Position numbers and translations under genes: made by a program | Assembly: GCF_000188195.1 (NCBI RefSeq) | Contig: NZ_GL830989.1 | Location: forward strand, 1-53,417 | Direction of reading: 5' to 3' | Length of the DNA: 53,417 nt | From: Succinatimonas hippei YIT 12066 | GTDB lineage: Bacteria; Pseudomonadota; Gammaproteobacteria; Enterobacterales; Succinivibrionaceae | The notes under the pieces: generated by a model | Database searches by the model: none | Seen by the model: the letters and a program-made list of their open reading frames with translations, nothing else | Told to the model about the DNA's origin: nothing | Shown: positions 8,023-15,824 of the stretch, piece by piece | Layout of the letters: each line of letters starts with the position of its first letter | Position numbering within the stretch: position 1 is the first letter of the stretch

Positions 8023-9846
8023 TTATTTATCTCCCAAATACTCGGAAAAAGTTCTTACGGCATCCAGCAAATAAGCATCGCGTGCCGTATTGTCGGTATC
8101 ATTGTAGTGTTTATCTTTAAAACGCAGCATGCCAAGTTCGTCGATAAGCACAATGCGATCTTTCTCAACAATAGCGTTCTCAAGATAAGATCCGCACAAA
8201 ACATAGTTAACCGGTTTTAAATTAAAAAGATTTTGCCCGATACTGAAATCACTAATAGGATTAGTAACACCGAACACTTCGGGCAATATGGTTGCGGTCA
8301 AATCATAAGCACTTGTCGTCATATCCACGCTGCCGCGGCCTTTACCCGGCCATTTGATAATAAGCGGGATCTTGATCTGGGCATTGGTAAAGTTTGAATT
8401 ATGTCCCCAGAAATTATCCCCGTTATCGTTAAATTCCTCACCGTGATCGGAGGTAATAACTATGACGGTATTTTCATCATAACCGTTGTCTTTGAGCAGA
8501 TCCAAAACCTTTTTGATATTGAGATCCGCGTAGTACACGGAGTTTTTATACAAATTAAAATACGGGGTCGGATCGGTGTCTTCCTTTAATGCCAGATGAT
8601 TAACCGTAGTCCATGCCGGCTGGAACGGTCCTTTAAACCCTTCTGGTACTGCCGTACTGTGCACATTATCAAGGAAGATAAAGCTGAAGAAATTTTTATT
8701 ATCAGCTTTACGCTTGCCTAAAAACTCTGCAAAATCATTAATCGCATCGGCATCGCGCTCAAATACGTTATTGCCATCAGACTGCGGACGCAGATTCTTC
8801 TCACCGACAAAAACGGTATTATGAAACTCAGGCTTAAATACGGTAGCTGACGTAAATACGCCTAAAGCATAATTCTGATCGCGCGTTGCCTGGACTATGG
8901 CCGCAGGAATTCCGGCGGACAGTGCAACCTGCCAATAAGAAGGCGGCAAGCCATAGAAAAGACCGAAAATACCGCCGCGCGTTGAGTTAGAGCTTGAATA
9001 ATGATCGTTAAAGACATAGCCGTTTTCAGAGAAAGCGTAAGTATTAGGCATAATGTCCTTAGTAAAGGCGTCATAACGCAAAGTATCAATGGCAAGCCAT
9101 AAAACATTAAGTTTTTTCTCAACCGGTGCGTATTGAAGCTTTTCTTTAGGATATTTGAAAAAACCGCTTTGACCTACATGCACTTTGCGATTTGCTATGT
9201 CATCCTCAGTAATATAGCCGACCTTTATAAGGAAAGAATTCATGGTTAAAGGCTTGTACACAGGAAGACGATTGGCAATCTCAGTGATAGACAGCACCGC
9301 CTTTGCCGAAGCAAAAGCGTGAACAAGATTGGCACCAAGATACAAAGAGATAGCGATAACGGCAAAATATATTACCTTACGGGATTTTTTCGCAAAAGAA
9401 AAAGCCAAAATTACCGCCGCTGCGGAAAAGAACAGTAAAACGACAACCTCAAGCACAATTGATAAAATAGTTGCCGTCGAGAATGAAATAATTTGTCCGC
9501 CGCCGTTTACAAATAAATCCAGCATGGCAAGATTTACATGAAAACGGTACAAAGAAAACACATGCGCATCAACGGCTAAAACTATTTGCAGCAAAAGTGC
9601 AATGATAACGCCGTAAAAAATAAATCCTTTACCCCATTTTTTCTTTAAAAGCGCAGGCACAAAAAGGAAGATCAGGCCGCCTAATAAAAAATAGATGAAA
9701 AAAAGCCCGATAGCGGCTGCGGCAAAAGTCATAAGAACTCCTGCCGAACTCTTATTAAAATCCGGGGCAAAAAAAGTTGAATAATATAAAGCTAAGGGTA
9801 AATTTAAAACTGCAAACCAGCTTATAAGACGTAAACTTTTAACCAT
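8023..9846 (-). CDS. yejM: YejM/LapC (PbgA)-like inner-membrane protein with sulfatase-fold domain
   Basis: It has five N-terminal membrane segments (about residues 8-180) followed by a periplasmic alkaline-phosphatase/sulfatase-fold domain (about 245-600). The membrane part contains the DUF3413 hallmark AVDAHVFSLYRFHVNLAMLDL (as two blocks near 91-111), comparable to YejM. The periplasmic part has IDTLRYD (Asp254), SSSNSTRGGIFGLFYGLP near 290 and TSDHGEEF. In E. coli, YejM senses lipopolysaccharide and controls LpxC turnover through LapB; its sulfatase-like centre is thought not to be a normal transferase. The location upstream of a membrane protein and kdkA supports an envelope role. Length 607 versus 586 in E. 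coli. Confidence 0.85.
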   Translation of the reverse strand: MVKSLRLISWFAVLNLPLALYYSTFFAPDFNKSSAGVLMTFAAAAIGLFFIYFLLGGLIFLFVPALLKKKWGKGFIFYGVIIALLLQIVLAVDAHVFSLYRFHVNLAMLDLFVNGGGQIISFSTATILSIVLEVVVLLFFSAAAVILAFSFAKKSRKVIYFAVIAISLYLGANLVHAFASAKAVLSITEIANRLPVYKPLTMNSFLIKVGYITEDDIANRKVHVGQSGFFKYPKEKLQYAPVEKKLNVLWLAIDTLRYDAFTKDIMPNTYAFSENGYVFNDHYSSSNSTRGGIFGLFYGLPPSYWQVALSAGIPAAIVQATRDQNYALGVFTSATVFKPEFHNTVFVGEKNLRPQSDGNNVFERDADAINDFAEFLGKRKADNKNFFSFIFLDNVHSTAVPEGFKGPFQPAWTTVNHLALKEDTDPTPYFNLYKNSVYYADLNIKKVLDLLKDNGYDENTVIVITSDHGEEFNDNGDNFWGHNSNFTNAQIKIPLIIKWPGKGRGSVDMTTSAYDLTATILPEVFGVTNPISDFSIGQNLFNLKPVNYVLCGSYLENAIVEKDRIVLIDELGMLRFKDKHYNDTDNTARDAYLLDAVRTFSEYLGDK

Positions 9847-9898
9847 GACACTTCTTCTTTTTCTTTTTAAAAAGATATGTGCGATCTTAACAAAATTA

Positions 9899-9904
9899 CG
9901 TCAA
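9899..9904 (-). promoter_or_regulatory. Candidate -35 element of the yejM promoter
   Basis: On the minus strand TTGACG lies about 50 bases before the yejM ATG. The -10 downstream is poor (CATATC with a 19-base spacer), so this is a weak assignment. Confidence 0.3.
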
Positions 9905-9926
9905 AAGCGTTCTAATTTACCGCCGG

Positions 9927-9974
9927 AAAAACACCGATATACCGATTTTTTGCAAAAAATCGAACAATCAGTGT
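9927..9974 (-). terminator. Intrinsic terminator downstream of fructokinase gene
   Basis: On the minus strand a two-part hairpin forms: outer ACACTGAT/ATCGGTGT and a perfect inner CGATTTTTT-GC-AAAAAATCG (9943-9962), followed by a T-run. It separates the fructokinase gene from yejM. Confidence 0.8.
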
Positions 9975-9987
9975 TGTTTTTGAAGGT

Positions 9988-10899
9988 TTAAATGCCAAGA
10001 GACTCTTTTAATTGATCTGTAAGCTCAGGCATCGCTCCTTGCTGCGTACAGACATAAGCTGAAATCTCCACAGCCTTTTCGTGGGCAAAGTTAAGGTTTT
10101 TGCCCTGCATAAGCAAACTTACCAAAGATGCGGTAAACGAATCTCCGGCTCCTACCGTATCTAGCGCCTTAATGACAGGGGTTTTCTTTATGGAAGTTTC
10201 ATCATTTATGAAAACAGTACTCTGCTTGGCACCTTCGGTAAAAATAAAACCGTAAATACCTCTGTCGGCAAGATAGTCCCGATAGGCGGCAGCCGAGGCG
10301 TTTTTAATACCGGCAATTTCACACAAAACAGGCAGCTCATCTTCATTGCATTTAAAAATATCGGTACGTTTTAAAGATTCTTCTATAACTTCTTTAGAAA
10401 AATAATTGCGTCTTAAGTTTACGTCAAAAACTCTGATGCGTTTATCTTCATCCATCGTATCAAGGAATTTCATTACGGTTTCATGGGTCATTTTGCTGCG
10501 TTGTGCCAAAGTTCCGAAACAACACATCTGTAGTTTTTGGGCCACATCCTGCAGCAGCTCATCAAACGGAATATTGTCAAAAGCAGTGTCCTCAAGAAAT
10601 AGATAAGTCGGAACACCTTTGGCATTTAACAGGACATTAACCGCTCCGGTATTTTTACTGTTAGGCAGAAGCAGAGCCGGCAAAAATTTAGCGGCCAAAA
10701 TATTTCTTGCTTTAAACCCTAATTCATCGTTGCCTACAGAGCTGATAATTATGGAATCAAGTCCCAACTGCCTGCAATGAAACGCAAAATTGGCAGGAGC
10801 TCCGCCGATTTTGGCCTCATTAGGATAGACGTCAAAAAGAACCTCCCCAAGACCCGCGCATTTAATGCGCTTTCCGCCGAACTTCCTGAAGTCCAACAT
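9988..10899 (-). CDS. PfkB-family carbohydrate kinase, probable fructokinase
   Basis: Phosphorylates a sugar, most likely fructose, with ATP. It is a 303-residue ribokinase/PfkB protein with the first signature in KIGGAPANFAFHCRQLG (about 31-47) and the second, DTVGAGDSFTASL (about 247-259), carrying the catalytic Asp of the GAGD motif. GEVLFDVYP at the N-terminus resembles fructokinases (GExLwDvfP). It starts at ATG 10897-10899 with an excellent GAGGTG ribosome site, 26 bases after the LacI-type regulator, and shares that operon. The divergent MFS carrier would supply the substrate. Substrate is inferred from family, not proven. Confidence 0.85.
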   Translation of the reverse strand: MLDFRKFGGKRIKCAGLGEVLFDVYPNEAKIGGAPANFAFHCRQLGLDSIIISSVGNDELGFKARNILAAKFLPALLLPNSKNTGAVNVLLNAKGVPTYLFLEDTAFDNIPFDELLQDVAQKLQMCCFGTLAQRSKMTHETVMKFLDTMDEDKRIRVFDVNLRRNYFSKEVIEESLKRTDIFKCNEDELPVLCEIAGIKNASAAAYRDYLADRGIYGFIFTEGAKQSTVFINDETSIKKTPVIKALDTVGAGDSFTASLVSLLMQGKNLNFAHEKAVEISAYVCTQQGAMPELTDQLKESLGI

Positions 10900-10925
10900 A
10901 TATTCACCTCAAAAATTTGTAAAAT

Positions 10926-11939
10926 TTATCTATTTGAAACCGCAATTCCAGCTGTTGACGCTCGGGTAAGCAGCATCGGTTCAAGACAAATGTGTTCAAA
11001 ATCACCGGTCTTTCCGTTTATTCGTTCAAACAACAATCTGACCGCAACAGTGGCCATTTCTTCTACCGGTTGTCTTAAAGATGTCACAGGTGTCGGATAA
11101 AAACGTCCCCACTTACTGTCACCATATGCAACTACCGAAACTGCATCCGGGATTTTTATCCCTTTTAAATTGAGTGCATACAAAATTCCGGCTGTTATAG
11201 CGTTATTAGCTCCGACAATTGCTGTAGGTCTGCTCACACCGTGACGCATCAGCAAAATACTGGTTTGCTCGAAGGCTCCCATATATAGTTCATCGAACTC
11301 GACAGCATTAATGTCAATAACTTCAATATCATTTGCGTAGTTTTGTGCAGCCTCCGCCCTTTCGCTAAAGGTATACACTTTACGGCTTCCTGACAAAACA
11401 ACTATTTTTTTATGCCCTAATGCCGTCAAATGATCCAAAATCTGCTCCATCCCGCCTTTATTATTGACAACCACGCTGTCACAAGACAACTCAGGCAAGG
11501 TTCTGTCTACCATCACTACAGGGATGTTGGAATCAAAAGATCTGTACGTTGCGGCAAAACTCTGTGAAGGCATTGCTACTATTCCCTTCAAATTAAGGCA
11601 ATCCCATTGCTTTAAAAGCTGAGCCTCAAGCGCACTCTGCTCATAAGTACAGCCGACAACTACAGAATAATTTCTTGAATATGCAAAATCCTGAACGGTC
11701 TTTACAATCATATTGGAAAAGCTGTTGGTCAAATCAGCGACCAAAATACCAATAAGGGCAGAAGGGTTATGTAATGAATAACTGCCTTTTGTTAATTTAT
11801 TTAAATAACCTTGTTCTTTTGCCGTTTGCAAAACCAAATGTCTGGTCTTTGCCGAAACCATTTGCGGTTTTTGCAAGGCGCGCGAAACGGTAGACGGAGA
11901 TATTCCTAAAGACTTAGCAATAGTTGTAATACTTGCCAT
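10926..11939 (-). CDS. LacI-family transcriptional regulator
   Basis: It has an N-terminal helix-turn-helix (TIAKSLGISPSTVSRALQKP, residues 5-24) and hinge helix, then a periplasmic-binding-protein-like sugar domain, 337 residues in all. It is in one operon with the fructokinase gene and divergent from the sugar carrier, so it most likely controls both in response to the sugar or its phosphate. Several symmetric sequences of the LacI-operator type lie in the 428-bp gap in front of it. The ligand is unknown. Confidence 0.92.
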   Translation of the reverse strand: MASITTIAKSLGISPSTVSRALQKPQMVSAKTRHLVLQTAKEQGYLNKLTKGSYSLHNPSALIGILVADLTNSFSNMIVKTVQDFAYSRNYSVVVGCTYEQSALEAQLLKQWDCLNLKGIVAMPSQSFAATYRSFDSNIPVVMVDRTLPELSCDSVVVNNKGGMEQILDHLTALGHKKIVVLSGSRKVYTFSERAEAAQNYANDIEVIDINAVEFDELYMGAFEQTSILLMRHGVSRPTAIVGANNAITAGILYALNLKGIKIPDAVSVVAYGDSKWGRFYPTPVTSLRQPVEEMATVAVRLLFERINGKTGDFEHICLEPMLLTRASTAGIAVSNR

Positions 11940-12052
11940 GACATACCTTTTGATTCTTTGCTTTCAAAAATGAAGATACCACTTAAATTCGAGCATATAA
12001 AGTTAAGTTAACAGCAAATTTGCAAATTGTTAACCTTATACACAAAAATTTA

Positions 12053-12066
12053 TGCAAAGTTTTGCA
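12053..12066. promoter_or_regulatory. Candidate LacI-family operator 1
   Basis: TGCAAAGTTTTGCA (extended ATGCAAA-GT-TTTGCAT, 12052-12067) is an inverted repeat with a two-base centre. It differs in one base from the palindrome at 12249-12262, and both lie between the regulator gene and its likely target. Confidence 0.55.
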
Positions 12067-12234
12067 TGAATTGCACTATTTTCTTTTAATTTTTAATCTT
12101 ATTTTAACTTAAATTTATCATCTTATAATTTATTGATATTAAACGATAATTAAATATTTTGTTCTGTTTTTACATATTCTGTTTTTAGAAAAAAATCACT
12201 AGACTTTCGTAAAATTTCTTCGTTTTTTATTTCA

Positions 12235-12262
12235 CATAACACGTGTTATGCAAAATTTTGCA
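12235..12262. promoter_or_regulatory. Candidate LacI-family operator 2 and overlapping 16-bp palindrome
   Basis: The perfect palindrome CATAACACGTGTTATG (12235-12250) overlaps by two bases the perfect palindrome TGCAAAATTTTGCA (12249-12262). The second repeats operator 1 with one change. They lie about 105-130 bases before the carrier start codon. Confidence 0.55.
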
Positions 12263-12367
12263 ATAATTTTTGAGATTTGCAAATATTTTTTCATTGTTCG
12301 TTTATTCCATTATTTACTCAACACAAATCGTGTCCGTAACACGAAACATTATGCAGGTGGTATTTAT

Positions 12368-13975
12368 ATGAACAAAAGACTTTTACTGTGGGCCGTAACC
12401 TCGGCCCTTGCCGGATTGCTATTTGGATTTGATACCGTTGTCATTTCCGGCGCTGAAAGCAAAATTCAGCAACTGTGGTCATTAAGCGGAACCATGCACG
12501 GTCTTGCCATCAGTGCCGCCCTCTGGGGTACCGTATTAGGTGCTTTAATCGGCAGTATTCCTACCGCTAAATGGGGCAGAAAAAAGACTCTTATTTGTAA
12601 CGGATTTCTTTTCATTTTTGGAGCAGCCGGTACCGCCTTTGCCTGGAACTTCACATCATTTGCGCTGTGCAGATTTGTAGGCGGGATCGGGATCGGTATT
12701 TCAACTATTGCCGCACCTCTCTTTATTGCCGAAATATCACCGGCGCAAGACAGAGGCAAATTAACCGGTTTATTTCAATTTAATATAGTATTCGGTATCT
12801 TGCTTGCGTTTTTCTCAAACTTCGTAATTATGCAATTTGCTCCTGAACATACAGCCTGGCGCTGGATGCTCGGAATTCAATTGGTTCCTGCCGTTTTATA
12901 TACGATTTTATGCTTCTCTTTGCCTGAATCCCCACGCTGGCTTATAACTGCCGCCAATAAGGACGCAGAAGCCAAACATGTTTTCTCTTTAATTAACCCT
13001 ACAATGAATGATACCGAGCTTGACAATCTCGTAGTTCAAATCAAGCAAAGCGCTATTGAAGAAGGCAAAAACAAAGAAACAACAACCAAATTCTTTACAA
13101 GACGCTTACGTTACCCGATTTTATTTGCCTTTTTAATCGCTGCATTCAACCAACTTTCAGGAATTAACATCATATTGTACTTTGCGCCGCGCCTCTTAGG
13201 TCTTGCAGGTATAGAAGATCCTGTTGCAGCTTCAATTTCTTTAGGCGTAACCAATTTAATCGCTACCTTCATAGGTATACGCTTAATCGACGTACTCGGG
13301 CGAAAGACCCTGCTTTTAATCGGATGCGTAGGCTATATTTTAAGCCTTGCCGTCTGCACCTTCTCATTCTTTAATTTCAGCGAGCTTAAAGTCGTTTCAT
13401 CCTCTATAGATACAGTTGCATCGGCTCAGCAACTAATAAATATGGAAGCAGGAAATATATACTTCACACCTGAAGACAAAGACAATGCCGTTATCAAATA
13501 TAATCAGGCCCGCGACAATCTGATTGTCGTAACTGCTAACGATCAATTCAAAGACTTAACTGCAAGTCTTGATGCAAACACTCCTGTAGATAAAGTCCTT
13601 AGTGTCGCACAGCAAGTCAAACATGAAGCATCTTCCGACTTGGGATCTGTAAGTTTTGTTGTCCTCATTTGCATGATTATCTTTATCGCTTCCCATGCCA
13701 TAGGATCAGGAACAATCATATGGGTATTCATCTCTGAAATCTTCCCTAACGATCAACGTGCTAAAGGACAATCACTGGGCAGTTTCACCCACTGGATTTT
13801 TGCCGCCGGACTGACATTAGTCTTCCCGATCGCTATCGCAAAGTTTGATGCGGGTTATATGTTCGGATTCTTCTGCTTTATGATGATCCTCCAATTAATT
13901 TGGTGTAAATTCATGATGCCTGAAACCAAAGGTAAAACCCTTGAGGAAATCGGCGCAATTCTGGCTAATAAATAA
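12368..13975 (+). CDS. Sugar porter family MFS transporter with a long loop insertion
   Basis: A proton-coupled sugar carrier of the inner membrane. Sugar-porter signatures are present: GFDTVVISGA in the first segment, WGRKK between segments 2 and 3, PESPRWL after segment 6 and the QQLSG-like NQLSGINIILYFAPRL in segment 7. The start is ATG 12368, with AGGTGG 8 bases upstream; an in-frame ATG at 12248 would add an unrelated leader. The product is 535 residues, longer than the usual ~460-490, because residues about 338-425 form a hydrophilic insertion between segments 9 and 10. It is divergent from a LacI regulator and fructokinase, so fructose or a similar hexose is a reasonable substrate. Confidence 0.9.
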   Translation: MNKRLLLWAVTSALAGLLFGFDTVVISGAESKIQQLWSLSGTMHGLAISAALWGTVLGALIGSIPTAKWGRKKTLICNGFLFIFGAAGTAFAWNFTSFALCRFVGGIGIGISTIAAPLFIAEISPAQDRGKLTGLFQFNIVFGILLAFFSNFVIMQFAPEHTAWRWMLGIQLVPAVLYTILCFSLPESPRWLITAANKDAEAKHVFSLINPTMNDTELDNLVVQIKQSAIEEGKNKETTTKFFTRRLRYPILFAFLIAAFNQLSGINIILYFAPRLLGLAGIEDPVAASISLGVTNLIATFIGIRLIDVLGRKTLLLIGCVGYILSLAVCTFSFFNFSELKVVSSSIDTVASAQQLINMEAGNIYFTPEDKDNAVIKYNQARDNLIVVTANDQFKDLTASLDANTPVDKVLSVAQQVKHEASSDLGSVSFVVLICMIIFIASHAIGSGTIIWVFISEIFPNDQRAKGQSLGSFTHWIFAAGLTLVFPIAIAKFDAGYMFGFFCFMMILQLIWCKFMMPETKGKTLEEIGAILANK

Positions 13976-13987
13976 AAAGTCGACTGT

Positions 13988-14015
13988 AAAAGCTCTGCAA
14001 ATGCAGGGCTTTTTT
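13988..14015 (+). terminator. Intrinsic terminator of sugar carrier gene
   Basis: Stem AAAAGCTCTGCA-AA-TGCAGGGCTTTT (one T-G wobble) followed by T residues, starting 12 bases after the stop codon. Confidence 0.85.
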
Positions 14016-14102
14016 ACTTCTGTCTCATTTTCAGTAAAAAAGCCACTATTCTTTTTAAAAAGACCGCAATAATTTATTTAAAATCAATAAATTATTATTA
14101 AC

Positions 14103-14172
14103 ATTATATGTTTTTGAGGTATTTCATTATGCGTTTTTGAGGTAATTTATTATATATTTTTGAAGTGAGTTC
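14103..14172. repeat. Three imperfect 23-bp tandem direct repeats
   Basis: Units start at 14103, 14126 and 14149 (the last is 24 bp). Each contains ATTATRNNTTTTTGARGT; the core TTTTTGAGGTA is identical in the first two and TTTTTGAAGTG in the third. The period is close to two helical turns, so the same faces of DNA would present the motif to a binding protein. Confidence 0.75.
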
Positions 14173-14286
14173 ATTTTTTCCGCTACCCCAAAAACATGCT
14201 TATACCGGAAGAACTATAAACGATTGCTAAAGTAAAGCCGACTACTTTCCTCTTTTGCTAAAATTAGTAAAAAGGAAATTAACTCT

Positions 14287-15333
14287 ATGGCAAATTTAAA
14301 AAATATCTGCGTATTGCGTCTTTCTGCCTTAGGAGACTGCATCAACGCCTTCGGTTTTATCGGCGGTTTAAAAAAGGCCGACCCGAATCTTGATATCAGC
14401 ATGATCATCGACAAGCGTTTTGCTTCCATGTTCAAGGATGCAAATAATAATGACTTGATCCCTCTTTATACGGTTGATTTTAAAAACGAAGGACTTAAAA
14501 GTATTTTATCCCTCAAAAAAGAATTAAAAGGAAAAACTTTTGATGCCCTTTTAAATATTCAGACATCAATTAAAGCGTCACTTTTATCTCTTGCCGTAAA
14601 AGCCCCGCTTAAAATCGGCTACGATAATGCAAGATCACGCGAAGGCCAGCGTTTTTTTGTCAATAAGACCGCACCGGCCTCTGCTAATCCGCATGTTCTT
14701 GCCGGATTTATCTCATTTGCTAAAGCTTTAGGCTATGACAATGTCACCCCGTATTGGGACTTTAAGCTTGAAGAGGCGGAATTATCAGAAATGCGCAATC
14801 AACTTCCTGATAAGCCGATTTTTGTCATTGCTCCGGCCTCAGCAAAAGCTGAAAAAAATTGGACGATAGAAGGTTACAGCGCTCTTGCCAAACTTGCGCT
14901 TAAAAAGGGATTTGTCCCGGTCCTATTAGGATCCAAAGCTCCGCTTGAGTTGAATTTATCTAAAGCTATTGCCGATACGGCAGGAGACGGCGTTATTAAC
15001 CTCTGCGGTAAAACCACGCTGCGCCAAATGCTTTGCATTCTGAAAATCGCCAAACTGGCTTTATGTCCCGACAGCGGAACCATGCACGCGGCAAGTGCAG
15101 TCGGCACTCCGGTTATAGGTTTATTTGCCCGCCACAGTGAAAAACGGGTCGGACCCTGGAATTATATGAACCTGTGCGTAAGCGTTTATGATAAGCTTGC
15201 AAAGTCCGAATTAAACGGTAAAGATGCGCCATGGCGATACCGCGTCAAACAGAACAACGCCATGGAACAAATAACTATTGATGCAGTAAAGGATATGTTT
15301 TTAAAGGTATTAAAGGAGATGGGTTATGAGTAA
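14287..15333 (+). CDS. opsX: ADP-heptose:LPS heptosyltransferase, OpsX-type (heptosyltransferase I role)
   Basis: GT9 family enzyme of 348 residues that transfers heptose to the inner core. It opens ICVLRLSALGDCINAFGFI, has the donor-site stretch LCPDSGTMHAASAVGTPVIGLF near 259-280, and contains YDNARSREGQRFFVN followed by PHVLAGFISFA, which I recognise from Haemophilus OpsX rather than E. coli WaaC. OpsX adds the first heptose to phosphorylated Kdo, which fits the kdkA gene in this window and waaF for the second heptose. It overlaps coaD by eight bases. The alternative is another heptosyltransferase such as a WaaQ-type enzyme. Confidence 0.8.
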   Translation: MANLKNICVLRLSALGDCINAFGFIGGLKKADPNLDISMIIDKRFASMFKDANNNDLIPLYTVDFKNEGLKSILSLKKELKGKTFDALLNIQTSIKASLLSLAVKAPLKIGYDNARSREGQRFFVNKTAPASANPHVLAGFISFAKALGYDNVTPYWDFKLEEAELSEMRNQLPDKPIFVIAPASAKAEKNWTIEGYSALAKLALKKGFVPVLLGSKAPLELNLSKAIADTAGDGVINLCGKTTLRQMLCILKIAKLALCPDSGTMHAASAVGTPVIGLFARHSEKRVGPWNYMNLCVSVYDKLAKSELNGKDAPWRYRVKQNNAMEQITIDAVKDMFLKVLKEMGYE

Positions 15334-15814
15334 AAAAATTCTGGCAGTATTTCCGGGTACTTTTGATCCTCCGACTTTAGGACACTTTGATATCATCACC
15401 CGAGCATCCCGTCTTTTTGATGAATTGCTGATTGCCGTCGCCAACAGCCCGAGCAAGCATACTTTAATTACCCTTGAAGATCGCATCATGATGATGAAGG
15501 AAAGCTGCAAAGATCTGCCTAATGTAAGGGTAGAAGGTTTTTGTGAGCTTTTAGTTTCTTTTCTTGCAAAACAGCAGGCCAAAGTACTAGTACGCGGCGT
15601 AAGAACCGTAGCCGACTATGATTATGAAATTCAGCTTACCGGAATGTACCGCACCATGATGCCGGATCTTGAAATCGTCATGCTGCCTACCTCAGGCAAC
15701 CTGTCTTACATTTCATCTACGCTCGTACGTGACGTAATCATTCACCGCGGCGATATCTCCTCTTTCGTACCGCCGGCAGTTACTGAGCTTGTAAACAATA
15801 AATATATTCACTAA
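15326..15814 (+). CDS. coaD: Phosphopantetheine adenylyltransferase
   Basis: Catalyses the penultimate step of coenzyme A synthesis, joining AMP to 4'-phosphopantetheine. At 162 residues it has the nucleotidyltransferase (T/H)xGH motif in PGTFDPPTLGHFDI (10-23) and the ISSTLVRD motif near 128-135; RGVRTVADYDYEIQL matches the substrate-binding strand of CoaD. It overlaps the heptosyltransferase gene by eight bases, and a coaD beside waa genes is typical of gammaproteobacteria. It ends in a symmetric sequence shared with convergent mutM. Confidence 0.97.
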   Translation: MSKKILAVFPGTFDPPTLGHFDIITRASRLFDELLIAVANSPSKHTLITLEDRIMMMKESCKDLPNVRVEGFCELLVSFLAKQQAKVLVRGVRTVADYDYEIQLTGMYRTMMPDLEIVMLPTSGNLSYISSTLVRDVIIHRGDISSFVPPAVTELVNNKYIH

Positions 15815-15824
15815 ATTTTTAGTG
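15809..15824. repeat. Inverted repeat containing both stop codons of coaD and mutM
   Basis: CACTAAA-TT-TTTAGTG is a perfect 7-bp inverted repeat. The plus strand reads the coaD end CAC-TAA and the minus strand reads the mutM end CAC-TAA, so both proteins end in His-stop. It may act as a weak bidirectional terminator. Confidence 0.7.

Larger units (their letters stand above)
11940..12367. promoter_or_regulatory. Divergent regulatory region between lacI-type regulator and sugar carrier
   Basis: This 428-bp AT-rich gap carries no gene that I can support. It contains a 7-bp inverted repeat GTTAACA...TGTTAAC at 12007-12034 around GCAAATTTGC, two near-identical 14-bp palindromes (listed separately) and the 16-bp palindrome CATAACACGTGTTATG at 12235-12250. 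The carrier's ribosome site AGGTGG is at 12354-12359. Confidence 0.6.
13976..14286. other. Intergenic region between sugar carrier and heptosyltransferase genes
   Basis: It holds the carrier's terminator (13988-14015) and a 23-bp tandem repeat (14103-14172), both listed separately. I see no gene. The heptosyltransferase promoter presumably lies after about 14170; AAAAGGAAA near 14271-14279 serves as its ribosome site. Confidence 0.5.

Noticed and set aside
8023-9846. Phosphoethanolamine transferase of the EptA type
   Set aside because: The DUF3413-like membrane part and FGLFYGLP segment fit YejM/LapC better; EptA-type proteins differ in the N-terminal half.
12248-12367. N-terminal extension of the sugar carrier starting at 12248
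   Set aside because: It overlaps the operator palindromes, and the ATG at 12368 has a strong ribosome site and the normal family N-terminus.
14103-14172. CRISPR-like array
   Set aside because: The units are contiguous, with no unique spacers, and no cas gene is nearby.
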